5,991 nt of DNA. It comes from an uncultured Desulfurobacterium sp. (GTDB lineage Bacteria > Aquificota > Aquificia > Desulfurobacteriales > Desulfurobacteriaceae). A program made the translations under genes and the position numbers. Below the pieces are notes generated by a model. That model was not told where the DNA came from and ran no database searches. It saw only the letters and a list, made by a program, of their open reading frames with translations. The stretch covers positions 1 through 5,991 of the forward strand of contig CAJXJV010000086.1 in assembly GCA_913055135.1 (NCBI GenBank), in the 5' to 3' direction. Of the stretch, positions 1 through 5,861 are shown piece after piece (within the stretch, counting starts at the first letter, position 1; each line of letters starts with the position of its first letter).

Positions 1-1274
1 CACTTCCTGAATGTGGAAAAGACATTTTTGAGAAACCCTGTTATGTTCTTTATCACGAGAACTTTCCAATCTCTTCCTTTCAAGATATGAATATTGAAAT
101 CCGCTATTCCACAACCAGAATGGTTGAAAGGCTTTCTGCCGTAAAGAAAACCATATTGTCCATTGAGATTTCTATTCTTCTGATAGTTCTGTTAGTTCTT
201 GGGTTCAGTCACTATATAGTTAAAAGGAGAATTGATTTTATTGTTAATTCCATAAGAGACTGGCGTAACGGAGGCTTAAAGAACCTCAAACTGGATGCCA
301 CAAAAGATGAATTCAAAGTAATAGAAAAATCCGTTTTAGAAATGTACTTTGAAATACTGAAGGAGAAAAAGATAGACGAAATCCTCTTAAATTTGACTTC
401 CAAGATCTTATTTCTTATTACAAAAACCTCAAGTTTTATGGACTTCTGCAGAGAGCTTGAAGAGACTATTAAAACGGAGCTCAAGCTAAATTACGTTAAG
501 ATCTTAAGAGATGGAAAATTCGAGAAAGTTGCCGGTCAAGAAGTACTTTATCTAAGGAATAATCCTGAAATAAAAATTGTTGTTGAGGGAAATCTTCCTT
601 TCTCCAAGGAAATACTTCGCATATTTGAGAATTTGATTGATGCTGCACTGCTTTCCGTTAAGGAAAAGAGTGCCAAGGAATCGCTCTTTATAAATACAAT
701 TACTGCTTTTGTTAATGCAATTGATGCTACTTCAAGCTGGATGAGAGGACACAGCGAAAGAGTATCAAAGATTGCTGTTGAAATAGGAGAGATTCTCGGT
801 TTAAGTAACGATGAACTCAATCTCTTGAAAATAGGAGGATTGCTTCACGATATCGGGAAGTTAGGAATTCCTCAGACAATTATTAATAAACCAGAAAATT
901 TAACAAAAGAAGAGTATGAAATAGTTAAAAAACACCCAGAGATAGGATACGAAATCCTGAAATCCATTGGGGAATTAAAGGATATTCTTCCTATTATTCT
1001 TTATCACCATGAGAGATGCAACGGTTCCGGGTATCCTGAGGGGTTAAAGTGTGATGAGATCCCTAAGCTTGCTAAGATTGTTGCAGTTGCTGATGTTATT
1101 GAGTCTATGACTACTGAAAGACCTTATAAGAAAGCTCTAACCCTTGAAGAAACCCTTGAGTATCTTAAAGAAAATGCCGGCAGGGATAAACTATTCGATG
1201 AAGAGATTGTAAAAGCAGCCTGCGCAGCCAGTTATGACCTTAAAAGAATCATAAGTGAAAAAAGTGAAATATAA
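1..1274 (+). CDS. Membrane-anchored HD-GYP domain protein (5'-partial), probable cyclic-di-GMP phosphodiesterase
   Basis: The frame is open from base 3, giving 28 codons before the first ATG at 87, so the true start lies upstream. Numbering from that ATG: residues 1-20 plus the upstream part (two Cys within ten residues) look extracytoplasmic. Residues 22-44 are a membrane helix ending in KRR, about 45-95 look HAMP- or linker-like, and about 96-195 form an uncharacterised, possibly GAF-like region. An HD-GYP domain covers about 200-380. Its signature is nearly complete: GHSERV (221-226), HD at H254-D255 followed by IGK, H283 in KHPEIG, HHE (307-309), GSGYP (313-317), D336 in VAD, and RPY (345-347). 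The usual Asp of HHExxDGxGYP is Asn312. The family hydrolyses cyclic-di-GMP using two or three metal ions. The layout suggests a sensor outside the membrane controlling a cytoplasmic phosphodiesterase. The ligand is unknown. Substrate is inferred from the family; a few members act on other cyclic dinucleotides. Confidence 0.93.
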   Translation, partial: LPECGKDIFEKPCYVLYHENFPISSFQDMNIEIRYSTTRMVERLSAVKKTILSIEISILLIVLLVLGFSHYIVKRRIDFIVNSIRDWRNGGLKNLKLDATKDEFKVIEKSVLEMYFEILKEKKIDEILLNLTSKILFLITKTSSFMDFCRELEETIKTELKLNYVKILRDGKFEKVAGQEVLYLRNNPEIKIVVEGNLPFSKEILRIFENLIDAALLSVKEKSAKESLFINTITAFVNAIDATSSWMRGHSERVSKIAVEIGEILGLSNDELNLLKIGGLLHDIGKLGIPQTIINKPENLTKEEYEIVKKHPEIGYEILKSIGELKDILPIILYHHERCNGSGYPEGLKCDEIPKLAKIVAVADVIESMTTERPYKKALTLEETLEYLKENAGRDKLFDEEIVKAACAASYDLKRIISEKSEI

Positions 1275-1293
1275 TTGGTTTACAATTTTTTCT

Positions 1294-1299
1294 GTGAGG
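1294..1299 (+). promoter_or_regulatory. Ribosome binding site of the 36-aa ORF
   Basis: GTGAGG lies five bases before TTG 1305. This site favours TTG 1305 over the in-frame TTG at 1275, which directly follows the upstream stop codon and has no comparable SD. Confidence 0.45.
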
Positions 1300-1304
1300 T
1301 TTTC

Positions 1305-1415
1305 TTGGAAAATCTTTTTCCTGTCTTAATTTTAATAGCAGCTTTTGCTTATATCATTCTAGGTTGCGGTCTGGCAACCAGTGTAAGAGTTGTGGTGATA
1401 AAACTTGTTCTTTAA
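1305..1415 (+). CDS. Small hypothetical membrane protein (36 aa), TTG start
   Basis: This short ORF fills most of the gap between the HD-GYP gene and pheA. It begins at TTG 1305, five bases after the SD-like GTGAGG (1294-1299), and ends at TAA 1413-1415. The product starts MENLFPVLILIAAF. It is strongly hydrophobic from about residue 5 to 26 and ends in a short hydrophobic tail with one Arg and one Lys, so a single membrane helix is predicted. It shares a frame with the HD-GYP gene, separated only by that gene's TAA and 30 bases. I do not recognise the family. It could be a genuine microprotein, a remnant of a larger gene, or a chance ORF; the SD spacing and the composition argue mildly for a real gene. 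A small hairpin lies inside it. Confidence 0.5.
   Translation: MENLFPVLILIAAFAYIILGCGLATSVRVVVIKLVL
1362..1379 (+). other. Perfect 6-bp inverted repeat (possible RNA hairpin) upstream of pheA
   Basis: GGTTGC (1362-1367) pairs perfectly with GCAACC (1374-1379) across a six-base loop. It lies inside the 36-codon ORF, about 55 bases before the pheA start. No U-run follows, so it is not an intrinsic terminator. It could influence pheA translation or transcript stability, or be coincidental. Confidence 0.35.
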
Positions 1416-1432
1416 AAAAGGAGTAATCGGGA

Positions 1433-2509
1433 ATGAAGAGTCTTTCAGAGCTGAGAGAGGAGATAGATAGAATTGATAAGGAGCTTCTTCTCCTTCTCAA
1501 CAGAAGGGCCAAGCTTGCTCAGGAAGTTGGGGAGATAAAGAAAAAGAAAGGATTACCCTTCTATGTTCCGGGTAGAGAAGCAAAAATTCTTTCCAAGCTT
1601 GAAGAGCTTAACCAGGGACCGTTACCTGCAGAGAGCATAAGAGCTATTTTCAGGGAAATAATCTCAGCATGCAGAGCTCTGGAAGAGCCAACAAAGGTAG
1701 CATACTTAGGACCACCTGCAACATTTACCCACCTTGCTGCCCTGAAGCACTTTGGTAGCTCATCGGATCTACATCCTATGGATTCAATAGATGAGGTCTT
1801 TGACGAAGTAGAAAAGGGAAGAGTCGATTACGGAGTGGTCCCAATAGAGAACTCCATCGAGGGAATCGTTAACTACACTATTGATATGTTCCTTGACACT
1901 GACCTTAAAATTAGTGGAGAGATATTTGTCTCTGTCAACCTTCACCTTATGAGCAGAGAATCTGACCTTTCAAAAATCAAGAAGATCTACTCCCACAGAC
2001 ATGCAATTGCACAGGCGAGGAAATGGATATCAGAGAATCTGCCAAAGGTTGACATTGAGGAAGTTTCAAGCACTTCTAAAGCAGCAGAACTGGCAAGTAG
2101 AGAGCCTGGAACAGCAGCAGTTGCCAGTGAAGCAGCAGCTTATCTCTACGACTTAAACATCCTTGCTAAGAACATTCAAGAACTCTCCAGGAACTTTACA
2201 CGATTCCTGGTAATTGGAAAAACAGATTCAGAATTTCCATCTGGAAGAGATAAAACTTCTGTTATGTTTAGTACAAAACACGTTGCAGGTTCTCTCTTCA
2301 AAGCACTTCAGCCTTTTGCTGTTTATGATGTAAATTTATCAAAGATCGAGTCTCGCCCGACAAAGAAAAAACCCTGGGAATACGTCTTTTTTGTTGACAT
2401 TGAGGGGCACAGAAGGGAAGGTAGGGTCACTAAAGCCCTTGAGGAGCTAAAGGAAACTTGTAGTTTCTTTAAAATACTTGGTTCTTATCCAGCAGGTTTT
2501 AAGGAGTAG
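1433..2509 (+). CDS. pheA: Bifunctional chorismate mutase / prephenate dehydratase (P-protein) with ACT domain
   Basis: This cytoplasmic enzyme converts chorismate to prephenate and then prephenate to phenylpyruvate, the committed steps of phenylalanine synthesis. Its 358 aa match the usual P-protein length. Residues 1-85 are an AroQ-type chorismate mutase domain, with R8, R25, K36 and R48-E49 at the expected active-site positions. Residues about 90-270 are prephenate dehydratase: VAYLGPPATFTH near the start, VPIENSIEGIVN in the middle, and the catalytic TRF motif at T256-F258. Residues about 276-355 are the ACT regulatory domain. It keeps the ESRP motif (306-309), while the usual GAL(Y) motif reads GSL (286-288). 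Both motifs help bind phenylalanine in studied members, so feedback inhibition by phenylalanine is likely. ATG 1433 follows AAAGGAG (1417-1423) by nine bases. The next gene's SD overlaps the TAG stop. Confidence 0.97.
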   Translation: MKSLSELREEIDRIDKELLLLLNRRAKLAQEVGEIKKKKGLPFYVPGREAKILSKLEELNQGPLPAESIRAIFREIISACRALEEPTKVAYLGPPATFTHLAALKHFGSSSDLHPMDSIDEVFDEVEKGRVDYGVVPIENSIEGIVNYTIDMFLDTDLKISGEIFVSVNLHLMSRESDLSKIKKIYSHRHAIAQARKWISENLPKVDIEEVSSTSKAAELASREPGTAAVASEAAAYLYDLNILAKNIQELSRNFTRFLVIGKTDSEFPSGRDKTSVMFSTKHVAGSLFKALQPFAVYDVNLSKIESRPTKKKPWEYVFFVDIEGHRREGRVTKALEELKETCSFFKILGSYPAGFKE

Positions 2510-2515
2510 GAGGTG
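2508..2515 (+). promoter_or_regulatory. Strong SD overlapping the pheA stop; sets the methyltransferase-like start at 2522
   Basis: AGGAGGTG overlaps the last two bases of the pheA TAG stop and sits six bases before ATG 2522. A GTG at 2513 is in frame but lies within the SD itself, so ATG 2522 is preferred. The arrangement predicts translational coupling to pheA. Confidence 0.8.
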
Positions 2516-2521
2516 GGGGGA

Positions 2522-3019
2522 ATGATAAAGAGAATAGTTGCTCTATTAATAGGTGCTACCGTTTTTGTTGTGGTAATTCCTTTGTTAATTGTGGTTTTAT
2601 CCTTGGTCGTTGAAAAATATCTTCATTTTCCGAGTTTTTCTTTTCCTCTTCAAAGAACCATTTCATTGTTTTTGGCTATTTTAGGGTTGCTACTTTCGGC
2701 TTCTGCAGGATGGTATCAGTTAAGAAAGGGAGAAGGAAGCCCTCTGCCAGTAGTTCCTACCCAAAGGTTAGTTACGGTTGGTCCCTACAAGTACTGTAGA
2801 AATCCTATGGCTCTCGGAGCTGTTATATATTACGTCGCAATCTCTATTTGGTTGGGGTCAGCAATTGCGATAATGATAACAGGGATAGTATCTTGCTCGT
2901 TTTTAATTTACATTAAAATAATTGAAGAAAAGGAATTGGAAAGAAGATTCGGGGAAGAGTACAGAACATATAAAGAAAAAACTCCATTCCTTATTCCCAA
3001 ATTGTGGAGGAGACCTTGA
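2522..3019 (+). CDS. Isoprenylcysteine carboxyl methyltransferase-like integral membrane protein
   Basis: This 165-aa protein has about four predicted membrane helices (roughly residues 4-30, 45-66, 97-112 and 113-134). Its C-terminal half carries the hallmark of the ICMT/PEMT-like membrane methyltransferase superfamily: GPYKYCRNPM (87-96, compare GPYRYxRHPMY), a helix, then EEKELERRFGEEYRTY (135-150) and a hydrophobic/Pro end (FLIP, 156-159). In characterised relatives this region binds S-adenosylmethionine and the protein methylates a lipid or a lipidated/isoprenylated substrate. Bacteria lack the CaaX-processing targets of the eukaryotic enzyme, so the substrate here is unknown. The usual His of RHPM is Asn94. 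The gene starts right after pheA and overlaps hisB by four bases, so it is probably co-transcribed, but nothing ties it to either pathway. Confidence 0.82.
   Translation: MIKRIVALLIGATVFVVVIPLLIVVLSLVVEKYLHFPSFSFPLQRTISLFLAILGLLLSASAGWYQLRKGEGSPLPVVPTQRLVTVGPYKYCRNPMALGAVIYYVAISIWLGSAIAIMITGIVSCSFLIYIKIIEEKELERRFGEEYRTYKEKTPFLIPKLWRRP
3006..3013 (+). promoter_or_regulatory. SD inside the upstream gene that sets the hisB TTG start
   Basis: GGAGGAGA lies inside the 3' end of the methyltransferase-like gene. Its GGAGG core (3006-3010) sits five bases before TTG 3016. An in-frame GTG at 3004 lies upstream of this SD and so cannot use it. This supports TTG as the real start. Confidence 0.75.
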
Positions 3020-3600
3020 GAAAGGCAGTTGTGAAAAGAACGACGCAGGAGACCAGTGTAGAAATTTCTATCAACCTTGACGGAACTGGTAATTACGAAA
3101 TCAAAACGGATGTTCCCTTTTTAACCCACATGCTGGAACTCTTTTCCAGACATGCTCTTTTTGACTTAAAAGTCAAAGCTACCGGTGATGTTGATGTTGA
3201 CTATCACCACCTTGTGGAGGACGTAGGGATAGTTCTTGGAGAGGCAGTCAGGAAAGCCATTGGCGATAAAAAGGGAATTAATCGTTACGGTTTCTTTACT
3301 CTTCCCATGGACGAAACACTCGTGTCAGTGGCGATTGATCTTTCTGGAAGACCTTACTTTGTTTATAAGGGTTTTCCAGAGATGGTTACTTTGATGGGAA
3401 TAGAGTTTGACCTCTTCAGAGAGTTCTGGAAATCCTTTGCTTTTTCCTTAGAGTGTAATCTTCACATAAACTGCCATTACGGTTTAAACCTTCATCACAT
3501 GGCTGAAGGAACGTTTAAGTGCGTTGCAAGAGCTTTGAGAATGGCAGTCAAAATTAATGAGAGAGAGAAAGGAGTTCCATCAACAAAAGGGGAATTGTAG
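3016..3600 (+). CDS. hisB: Imidazoleglycerol-phosphate dehydratase
   Basis: HisB removes water from imidazoleglycerol phosphate to give imidazoleacetol phosphate, the sixth step of histidine synthesis. It is a cytoplasmic, manganese-dependent 24-mer in studied members. Read from TTG 3016 the product is 194 aa and begins MRKAVVKRTTQET, the usual N-terminus and length of the monofunctional enzyme. The TTG overlaps the upstream TGA as TTGA. The two metal-binding HHxxE motifs are present as HHLVE (64-68) and HHMAE (160-164). FLTHML (H38), PMDET, DLSGRP and the terminal PSTKG are also recognisable. Small departures from the common consensus are FLTHML (often FLDHML) and DYHHLVED (often DDHHTVED). 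There is no fused histidinol-phosphatase domain. No other his gene is in the window, so the pathway is scattered here. Confidence 0.96.
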   Translation: MRKAVVKRTTQETSVEISINLDGTGNYEIKTDVPFLTHMLELFSRHALFDLKVKATGDVDVDYHHLVEDVGIVLGEAVRKAIGDKKGINRYGFFTLPMDETLVSVAIDLSGRPYFVYKGFPEMVTLMGIEFDLFREFWKSFAFSLECNLHINCHYGLNLHHMAEGTFKCVARALRMAVKINEREKGVPSTKGEL

Positions 3601-3605
3601 AGGAG
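3601..3605 (+). promoter_or_regulatory. Ribosome binding site of mntA, sets start at 3614
   Basis: AGGAG directly follows the hisB stop and lies eight bases before ATG 3614. An in-frame ATG at 3557 would place 19 unrelated residues inside hisB and lacks this SD, so it was not chosen. Confidence 0.75.
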
Positions 3606-3613
3606 AATTAACC

Positions 3614-3904
3614 ATGAGTGACGAGGTTTTAGAGAAGTTAAAAGAATTAAGAGCGGTTTTAAGAAAAAAGTTTGGAGTTAAAGAATTACTTCTATTTGGT
3701 TCGTTTGCAAGGTTTGAAGCAACTGAAAAGAGTGATATTGATCTTATTGTCGAGTTCGAAAAAGAATATGAAACTTTCAGGAACTATATGGCATTAAAGG
3801 AGTTCCTTGAAAAAAACTTACAAAGACCTGTAGATTTAATTGTTAAAAGTGCTCTGAAATCATACTTAAAGGAAACAATAGAAAAAGAGGTAATCAGTGT
3901 CTAA
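3614..3904 (+). CDS. mntA: MntA-type minimal nucleotidyltransferase antitoxin
   Basis: This 96-aa protein is a minimal nucleotidyltransferase. It shows the GS motif at G29-S30, the paired aspartates SDID (D41, D43), and a third candidate metal-binding Asp at D74 in RPVDLI. The visible pattern is LLLFGSFARFEATEKSDIDL. In the characterised Shewanella HepT/MntA pair, the MntA protein transfers AMP groups to a Tyr of HepT and so neutralises the toxin. All key residues are present, so the enzyme looks intact. The residue after GSFAR is Phe, where Gly is common in the family. The stop overlaps the hepT start by eight bases, which is the typical antitoxin-first pairing. Function is inferred from the motif and the partner gene. 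Confidence 0.92.
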   Translation: MSDEVLEKLKELRAVLRKKFGVKELLLFGSFARFEATEKSDIDLIVEFEKEYETFRNYMALKEFLEKNLQRPVDLIVKSALKSYLKETIEKEVISV

Positions 3905-4256
3905 GCGTTCCTTGAAGGTTTATTTATTGGATATTCTTGATGAAATAGAACGTATTGAAAGATTTTTCTCTTCCATAACTTCAGAAATTGAACTGCAAAA
4001 AAGTGAACTTGTTTTCTATGCAACTCTAAAATCTCTTGAAAATATCGGAGAAGCTGTTAAGCATATTCCTGAAGGAATTAAAAATTCTTATCAGCAGATT
4101 CCCTGGAAGCAGATAATTGCCTTTAGAAATATTCTTGTCCATGAATATTTTGGAATCTCTTTCTCGATTGTTTATGATATTGTGGTCAATGAGCTTCCAG
4201 AACTAAAAAAAGTCATAAATGAGATTCTAGAGAAGGAGGTAGCCAATGAACATTGA
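3897..4256 (+). CDS. hepT: HepT-type (DUF86 / HEPN) toxin, ribonuclease-like
   Basis: This 119-aa, mostly helical protein belongs to the HEPN/DUF86 family. It starts at GTG 3897, six bases after GAGG (3887-3890) and inside mntA. The defining RX4HXY motif is complete: R77-NILV-H82-E-Y84. IGEA (50-53) and IPW (68-70), usual in this family, are also seen. In the studied HepT the Arg/His pair is needed for RNA cleavage and the motif Tyr is the residue adenylylated by MntA. Nothing suggests inactivation. The 3' end is unusual in context: it contains the SD (AAGGAGGT, 4233-4240) and the first 11 bases of hemL, so translation of toxin and housekeeping gene are linked. RNA cleavage activity is inferred from the family. 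Confidence 0.92.
   Translation: MSKRSLKVYLLDILDEIERIERFFSSITSEIELQKSELVFYATLKSLENIGEAVKHIPEGIKNSYQQIPWKQIIAFRNILVHEYFGISFSIVYDIVVNELPELKKVINEILEKEVANEH
4150..4178 (+). promoter_or_regulatory. Candidate sigma-70-type promoter inside hepT, pointing at hemL
   Basis: TTGGAA (4150-4155, 4 of 6 to TTGACA) is followed after exactly 17 bases by TATGAT (4173-4178, 5 of 6 to TATAAT). Transcription would begin near 4185, about 60 bases before the hemL ATG. The region is AT-rich, so a chance match is quite possible. Confidence 0.3.
4233..4240 (+). promoter_or_regulatory. Strong SD of hemL inside the hepT reading frame
   Basis: AAGGAGGT lies five bases before ATG 4246 and within the hepT coding region. 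It is one of the best SD matches in the window, which suggests efficient hemL initiation from a transcript that also carries hepT. Confidence 0.8.
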
Positions 4257-5547
4257 GCGCTCAAGAGCTCTTTTTGAAGAGGCAAAGAAATACATCCCTG
4301 GAGGAGTGAACAGTCCTGTAAGGGCTTTTAAATCCGTTGGAGACACTCCAAGATTCATTGCAAAGGCTAAGGGATCTCACATCTGGGACGTTGATGGAAA
4401 TGAATACGTCGATTATGTATGCTCATGGGGTCCAATGATTCTGGGACACGCTCATCCTGAAGTTATAAAGGCTATTCAGGAACAGGCTGAAAAAGGAACA
4501 AGTTATGGAGCCCCAACAGAGTTAGAAGTCAAGCTTGCAAAGATGATTGTTGAATTAGTCCCATCCGTCGAAAAGGTGAGAATGGTCAACTCCGGAACTG
4601 AAGCTACAATGTCTGCAATAAGGCTCGCAAGAGGTTATACAGGTAGAAACAAAGTCATCAAGTTTGAAGGTGGTTACCACGGTCACGTTGATGCTCTCCT
4701 TGTAAAGGCTGGATCTGGACTTACAACTTTTGGTGTTCCAACAAGTCCAGGAATTCCTGAGGATTTCGCCAAACACACGATAACTGTACCGTTTAACGAT
4801 ATTGATGCTCTCAAAAAGGTAATCGACGAAGTTGGAAACGATGTTGCAGCAGTTATCATGGAACCTGTTATGGCAAATGCAGGTCTCATTATTCCTGAAC
4901 CCGGATTCCTTGAGAAGGTCAGGGAACTGACTGCTGAAAAGGGAATCGTTCTCATATTTGACGAGGTTATTACAGGTTTCAGGCTTTCCCCCGGAGGAGC
5001 TCAGGAGTACTTCGGAATAACTCCAGACCTTTCTTGCTTTGGAAAGATTATCGGTGGTGGACTTCCAGTCGGTGCTTTTGGTGGAAAGGCAGAGATAATG
5101 AACTACCTTGCTCCAGAAGGCCCTGTATATCAGGCAGGAACACTTTCAGGTAATCCACTTGCAATGGTTGCAGGAATAAAGACTCTGGAACTCCTACAGC
5201 AGCCTGGAGTCTATGAAAATCTGAGAGAGAAAACAGACAAGCTTGCAGAAGGCTTAAGAGAAGCTGCAAGAGCTGCCGGAATTGAGGATAAACTTTGCTT
5301 CAAGAAGATTGAAAGTATCTCCATTGTTTACTTTACAAATAAAGACGTTAAGAACTATCAGGATGCATTGACTTCCAATACAAAAAGCTATGCCAGGTTC
5401 TTCAGGAAGATGCTTGAACAGGGAATCTACTTTGCACCTTCACAATTTGAAGTTGCCTTTATGTCCACAGCCCATACAGATGAAGACATAGAGAAGACTG
5501 TAAAAGCCGCTGAGGTTGCATTTAAAGAGGTAGCTGATTTACTTTAA
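4246..5547 (+). CDS. hemL: Glutamate-1-semialdehyde 2,1-aminomutase
   Basis: This PLP enzyme converts glutamate-1-semialdehyde to 5-aminolevulinate, the last step of the C5 route to haem and other tetrapyrroles. It is cytoplasmic and normally dimeric. The 433-aa length is standard. Diagnostic sequence includes [12 protein letters not shown] near the N-terminus, SGTEAT (116-121), GGYHGH with Y144, FDEVITGFR (238-246, with D239 to bind the PLP ring nitrogen), the PLP-binding lysine K267 in [17 protein letters not shown], and [10 protein letters not shown]. The GSA aminomutase motifs around VPTSPGIP separate it from ordinary class III aminotransferases. The start overlaps the hepT end by 11 bases. 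The downstream 66-aa gene begins after a 10-base gap, so hemL may share a transcript with the atpZ end of the window. No other haem biosynthesis gene is visible. Confidence 0.98.
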   Translation: MNIERSRALFEEAKKYIPGGVNSPVRAFKSVGDTPRFIAKAKGSHIWDVDGNEYVDYVCSWGPMILGHAHPEVIKAIQEQAEKGTSYGAPTELEVKLAKMIVELVPSVEKVRMVNSGTEATMSAIRLARGYTGRNKVIKFEGGYHGHVDALLVKAGSGLTTFGVPTSPGIPEDFAKHTITVPFNDIDALKKVIDEVGNDVAAVIMEPVMANAGLIIPEPGFLEKVRELTAEKGIVLIFDEVITGFRLSPGGAQEYFGITPDLSCFGKIIGGGLPVGAFGGKAEIMNYLAPEGPVYQAGTLSGNPLAMVAGIKTLELLQQPGVYENLREKTDKLAEGLREAARAAGIEDKLCFKKIESISIVYFTNKDVKNYQDALTSNTKSYARFFRKMLEQGIYFAPSQFEVAFMSTAHTDEDIEKTVKAAEVAFKEVADLL

Positions 5548-5557
5548 GAGGAAAAGT

Positions 5558-5758
5558 GTGAATTGGAAAGAAGCGTTTCAGGAAGTAGGAAAGCAACTTC
5601 TTAACGTTGCTGTTGCAGGACTGGTTTTTGCGCTGTTACAACCTATTGTTCATCGTGAATTAACTATAAATCTTATAGTTGTGGCTGCTTTGTGGTACTT
5701 CCTTTTTACATTAATAGGAGTTCTTTTTATTGCTATTGGAGGGAAAAATGGAGGATAA
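5558..5758 (+). CDS. Small two-helix membrane protein of unknown function (66 aa)
   Basis: This ORF starts at GTG 5558, six bases after GAGG (5548-5551), and directly follows hemL. The product begins MNWKEAFQEVGKQLLN, a charged, possibly amphipathic N-terminal stretch. Predicted membrane helices follow at about residues 17-32 and 37-60, and the tail is GGKNGG. I do not recognise a named family and no catalytic motif is visible. Its stop overlaps the next ORF by 11 bases, and that ORF in turn overlaps atpZ. The chain suggests these products are made together and may relate to membrane energy metabolism, but this is guilt by association only. Confidence 0.82.
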   Translation: MNWKEAFQEVGKQLLNVAVAGLVFALLQPIVHRELTINLIVVAALWYFLFTLIGVLFIAIGGKNGG

Positions 5759-5861
5759 CGTTGTTAGGTATTTACTTCTTCTTATGTTTGGTGTTCTCAT
5801 TTCGGCTTCTATAATAGGGGCATTCCTCCTTTTTATGGACAGAAGGGAAAAACATGGGTAA
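5748..5861 (+). CDS. Very small single-helix membrane protein of unknown function (37 aa)
   Basis: ATG 5748 lies four bases after GGAGGG (5738-5743), within the end of the preceding gene, and the frame ends at TAA 5859-5861. The product starts MEDNVVRYLLLLMFGV, has one hydrophobic helix at about residues 8-30, and ends in the charged tail DRREKHG. The positive-inside rule predicts a cytoplasmic C-terminus. Tight SD spacing and overlaps on both sides (11 bases upstream, 8 bases with atpZ) support a real translated gene despite its size. No family is recognised. It may be an accessory of the ATP synthase encoded beyond the window, but this is inference from position. Confidence 0.72.
   Translation: MEDNVVRYLLLLMFGVLISASIIGAFLLFMDRREKHG

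Noticed and set aside
212..820. Two minus-strand ORFs of 90 codons (212-484 and 548-820) opposite the HD-GYP gene
   Set aside because: They lie entirely within a clearly conserved coding region, have low-complexity Ser/Leu/Ile-rich translations, and show no recognisable motif. They are shadows of the plus-strand gene.
1270..1275. Perfect TATAAT at the end of the HD-GYP gene as a promoter for the small ORF and pheA
   Set aside because: No acceptable -35 element lies 15-19 bases upstream and the area is AT-rich, so the hexamer alone is weak evidence.
1353..1367. Lipoprotein signal (ILGC) in the 36-aa ORF
   Set aside because: The N-terminus is acidic (Glu) and lacks the Lys/Arg expected of a signal peptide, and only 15 residues would remain after Cys.
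1305..1415. Phe attenuator leader peptide or T-box controlling pheA
   Set aside because: Only two Phe codons are present, there is no terminator hairpin with a U-tract, and no T-box-like conserved motif was seen.
2513..2521. GTG start three codons upstream for the methyltransferase-like gene
   Set aside because: The GTG lies inside the AGGAGGTG SD itself. ATG 2522 has ideal spacing from that SD.
3557..3613. Upstream ATG for mntA inside hisB
   Set aside because: The extra 19 residues resemble no MntA N-terminus and the strong SD at 3601-3605 serves ATG 3614.
4555..5269. Minus-strand ORFs of 73-90 codons opposite hemL
   Set aside because: hemL is fully conserved through this region, and the antisense translations show no family features.
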